Below, piece after piece: positions 38,400 through 40,128 of a stretch of 40,128 nucleotides of DNA. The translations under genes and the position numbers were made by a program. The notes under the pieces are model-generated. The model did no database searches. It had not been told where the DNA came from and saw only the letters and a list, made by a program, of their open reading frames with translations. The DNA comes from Rhizobium sp. (GTDB lineage Bacteria > Pseudomonadota > Gammaproteobacteria > Xanthomonadales > Xanthomonadaceae). Numbering within the stretch: the first letter of the stretch is position 1; each line of letters begins with the position of its first letter. The stretch spans positions 1 to 40,128 of the forward strand of contig JAIBEO010000122.1 in the NCBI GenBank assembly GCA_019459185.1. Reading direction: 5' to 3'.

Positions 38400-40067
38400 A
38401 TGGCAACCATTTCAAGCGCAACCCACGACGCCAACGGCGTTCCGCTCACCCGCGGCCACAAGAAGGTCATCTTCGCCTCCAGCCTGGGCACGGTGTTCGA
38501 GTGGTACGACTTCTACCTGTACGGCTCGCTGGCCGCGATCATCGCCGCGCAGTTCTTCAGCGGGGTGAACGAGACCACGGGCTTCATCTTCGCGCTGCTG
38601 GCCTTCGCGGCAGGTTTCGCGGTGCGGCCGTTCGGCGCGGTGGTGTTCGGCCGCATCGGCGACATGATCGGGCGCAAGTACACGTTCCTGGTCACCATCG
38701 TGATCATGGGCATCTCGACTTTCCTGGTCGGCATCCTGCCCAGCTACGGCAGCATCGGCATCGCCGCGCCCATCATCCTCATCGTGCTGCGCCTGCTGCA
38801 GGGCCTGGCGCTGGGCGGTGAGTACGGCGGCGCAGCCACCTACGTGGCCGAGCACGCACCGCACGGCAAGCGCGGCCTGTACACCAGCTTCATCCAGACA
38901 ACGGCCACCATCGGCCTGCTGCTGTCGCTGGTGGTGATCCTGGTGGTGCGCGAGTCGATCGGCGTCGAGGCCTTCAACGCCTGGGGCTGGCGTATCCCGT
39001 TCCTGCTCTCGATCGTGCTGCTGGGCATCTCGGTGTGGATCCGTCTGCAGCTGTCGGAATCGCCGCTGTTCCAGCAGATGAAGGACGAGGGCAAGCTGTC
39101 GAAGGCGCCGATCAGCGAGAGCTTCTTCTCGAAGAACGGCCGCATCGTGCTGCTGGCCCTGCTGGGTGCCACCGCCGGCCAGGCGGTGGTGTGGTACGCG
39201 GGCCAGTTCTACGCCATGTACTTCCTCACCCAGTCGCTGAAGGTGGACAGCACCACCACCTGGATGCTGATCGGCGGCGCGCTGGTGCTGGGCACGCCGT
39301 TCTTCGTGTTCTTCGGCTGGCTGTCGGACAAGATTGGCCGCAAGCCCATCGTCATGGCCGGCTGCCTGGTGGCTGCGCTGACCTACTTCCCGCTTTTCCA
39401 GGGCCTGACCCACTACGCCAACCCGGCGATCGGCGAGGCTAGCCGGGCCGCCCCGGTGGTGGTGGTGGCGGACCCGGAGACCTGCAGCTTCCAGTTCGAT
39501 CCGGTGGGCAAGAAGAAATTCACCAGCTCCTGCGACATCGCCACCGCCGCCCTGGCCAAGGCGGGCGTGCCCTACACGGTGCGCAAGGCCGACCCCGGCA
39601 CCGTGGCGTCGGTGATGGTGGGCGAGACGGCGGTGCAGAGCTACGAGGGCACCGGCCTAGACGCCGCCACCGCCACGGCCAGCGGCGCCGAGTTCGGCAC
39701 GGCCATGAAGGCCGCGCTGACCAGCGCGGGCTACCCCGAGAAGGCCGACCCGGCGCGCATCAACAAGCCGATGGTGCTGGCCATCCTGACCCTGCTGGTG
39801 ATCTACGTGACCATGGTCTATGGACCGATCGCAGCCTGGCTGGTGGAACTGTTCCCCACCCGCATCCGCTACACCTCGATGTCGCTGCCCTACCACATCG
39901 GCAACGGCTGGTTCGGCGGCTTCCTGCCCACCATCTCGTTCGCGCTGGTGGCGGCCACGGGCAACATCTACTACGGCCTGTGGTACCCGATCGTGATCGC
40001 GCTGATGACCTTCGTGGTCGGCACGCTGTTCCTGCGCGAGACCAAGGACGTCGACATCCACCATTGA
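38400..40067 (+). CDS. MHS-family MFS transporter with a large periplasmic insertion
   Basis: A 555-residue major-facilitator protein of the metabolite:H+ symporter type, with 12 helices. Helix 1 is SSLGTVFEWYDFYLYGSLA. Loop 2-3 carries motif A (GRIGDMIGRKYTF), loop 8-9 has WLSDKIGRKP, and the helix-4 region has LRLLQGLALGGEYGGAATYVAEHAP. Between helices 9 and 10 an extra ~120 residues (about 337-457) with two cysteines (PETCSFQFD ... TSSCDIA) should lie in the periplasm. The substrate is probably a short carboxylate, judging from the acs/porin context; ProP- or KgtP-like substrates remain possible. It starts 15 nt after the porin stop and is followed by a terminator. Confidence 0.9.
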   Translation: MATISSATHDANGVPLTRGHKKVIFASSLGTVFEWYDFYLYGSLAAIIAAQFFSGVNETTGFIFALLAFAAGFAVRPFGAVVFGRIGDMIGRKYTFLVTIVIMGISTFLVGILPSYGSIGIAAPIILIVLRLLQGLALGGEYGGAATYVAEHAPHGKRGLYTSFIQTTATIGLLLSLVVILVVRESIGVEAFNAWGWRIPFLLSIVLLGISVWIRLQLSESPLFQQMKDEGKLSKAPISESFFSKNGRIVLLALLGATAGQAVVWYAGQFYAMYFLTQSLKVDSTTTWMLIGGALVLGTPFFVFFGWLSDKIGRKPIVMAGCLVAALTYFPLFQGLTHYANPAIGEASRAAPVVVVADPETCSFQFDPVGKKKFTSSCDIATAALAKAGVPYTVRKADPGTVASVMVGETAVQSYEGTGLDAATATASGAEFGTAMKAALTSAGYPEKADPARINKPMVLAILTLLVIYVTMVYGPIAAWLVELFPTRIRYTSMSLPYHIGNGWFGGFLPTISFALVAATGNIYYGLWYPIVIALMTFVVGTLFLRETKDVDIHH

Positions 40068-40090
40068 CCTCCCCCACGGGCGGTCCACCT

Positions 40091-40128
40091 GGCCCGGGCC
40101 GCCGCGCGCCCGCGGGGTTTTTGTTTTT
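40091..40128 (+). terminator. Intrinsic terminator after the MHS transporter gene
   Basis: A GC-only hairpin (CCGCG 40102-40106, loop CGCC, CGCGG 40111-40115) is followed by GG and TTTTTGTTTTT to the end of the window, 35 nt after the transporter stop. It is the expected end of the porin-transporter transcript. Confidence 0.8.

Noticed and set aside
1-40128. CRISPR arrays, rRNA, tRNA, prophage genes or a biosynthetic gene cluster
   Set aside because: I read for spaced direct repeats, structural RNA signatures, and phage or NRPS/PKS modules and saw none; the only multi-copy sequence is the 32-bp hairpin repeat.

Overview
The window is about 40 kb of very GC-rich chromosomal DNA from a gammaproteobacterium, most likely a member of the Xanthomonadaceae/Lysobacteraceae (Lysobacter, Luteimonas or relatives). 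That placement rests on the GC-rich codon use and the gene types: a TonB receptor, a cyclic beta-glucan synthase, an SSS-domain hybrid kinase, a DcaP-like porin beside acs, and a REP-type transposase. It is inference; no rRNA or tRNA gene is present to settle it. Both ends look like contig ends: the first ~45 bases are an odd G-rich run inside a truncated gene, and the last bases are a terminator T-tract.

Layout. (1) 1-3969, minus strand: SRPBCC protein, sterol-desaturase-family enzyme, CHAD protein, small membrane protein and a 3'-truncated TonB-dependent receptor, with an FNR/Anr-type box ahead of the CHAD gene. (2) 4153-16290, plus strand: a giant cyclic beta-1,2-glucan synthase (NdvB/ChvB type), then a hybrid histidine kinase with a sodium/solute symporter-like sensor domain. 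(3) 16306-19816: a MarR regulator divergent from a cupin gene over a clear operator/promoter, an NTF2-like protein, an orphan HigA-like antitoxin, a divergent-motif rhomboid protein and a glutathione S-transferase. The antitoxin-rhomboid part looks less GC-rich than its surroundings. (4) 19821-22853: an oxidative-stress module, with an ECF sigma factor and its anti-sigma factor divergent from a catalase-family peroxidase and a cytochrome b561. Both directions carry the same GGGAATAA-N15-CGTC promoter. (5) 22906-30197: an alpha/beta hydrolase, then a three-gene operon (DHA2-type MFS pump, alginate-export-type outer-membrane barrel, CPBP protease fused to a serine hydrolase) divergent from a LysR regulator. 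(6) 30343-33131: FMN reductase, DUF3147 membrane protein, GAF-EAL c-di-GMP phosphodiesterase and a fasciclin protein. (7) 33357-34230: a REP-associated tyrosine transposase (RAYT) bounded by inverted copies of a 32-bp hairpin repeat; a third copy lies at 30195. (8) 34218-40067: an acetate module, with acs followed by a LuxR-type response regulator, divergent from a DcaP-like porin and an MHS-family transporter over a shared dyad.

The most notable signals are as follows. The hairpin repeat supplies the stop codon and a terminator-like hairpin to three different genes (LysR, transposase, response regulator). The sigma/catalase island has matched divergent ECF promoters. An acetate switch can be proposed in which the SSS-type kinase of region 2 signals to the response regulator beside acs, as in CrbS/CrbR and MxtR/ErdR. 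The MFS/barrel/protease-hydrolase operon has no function I can name.
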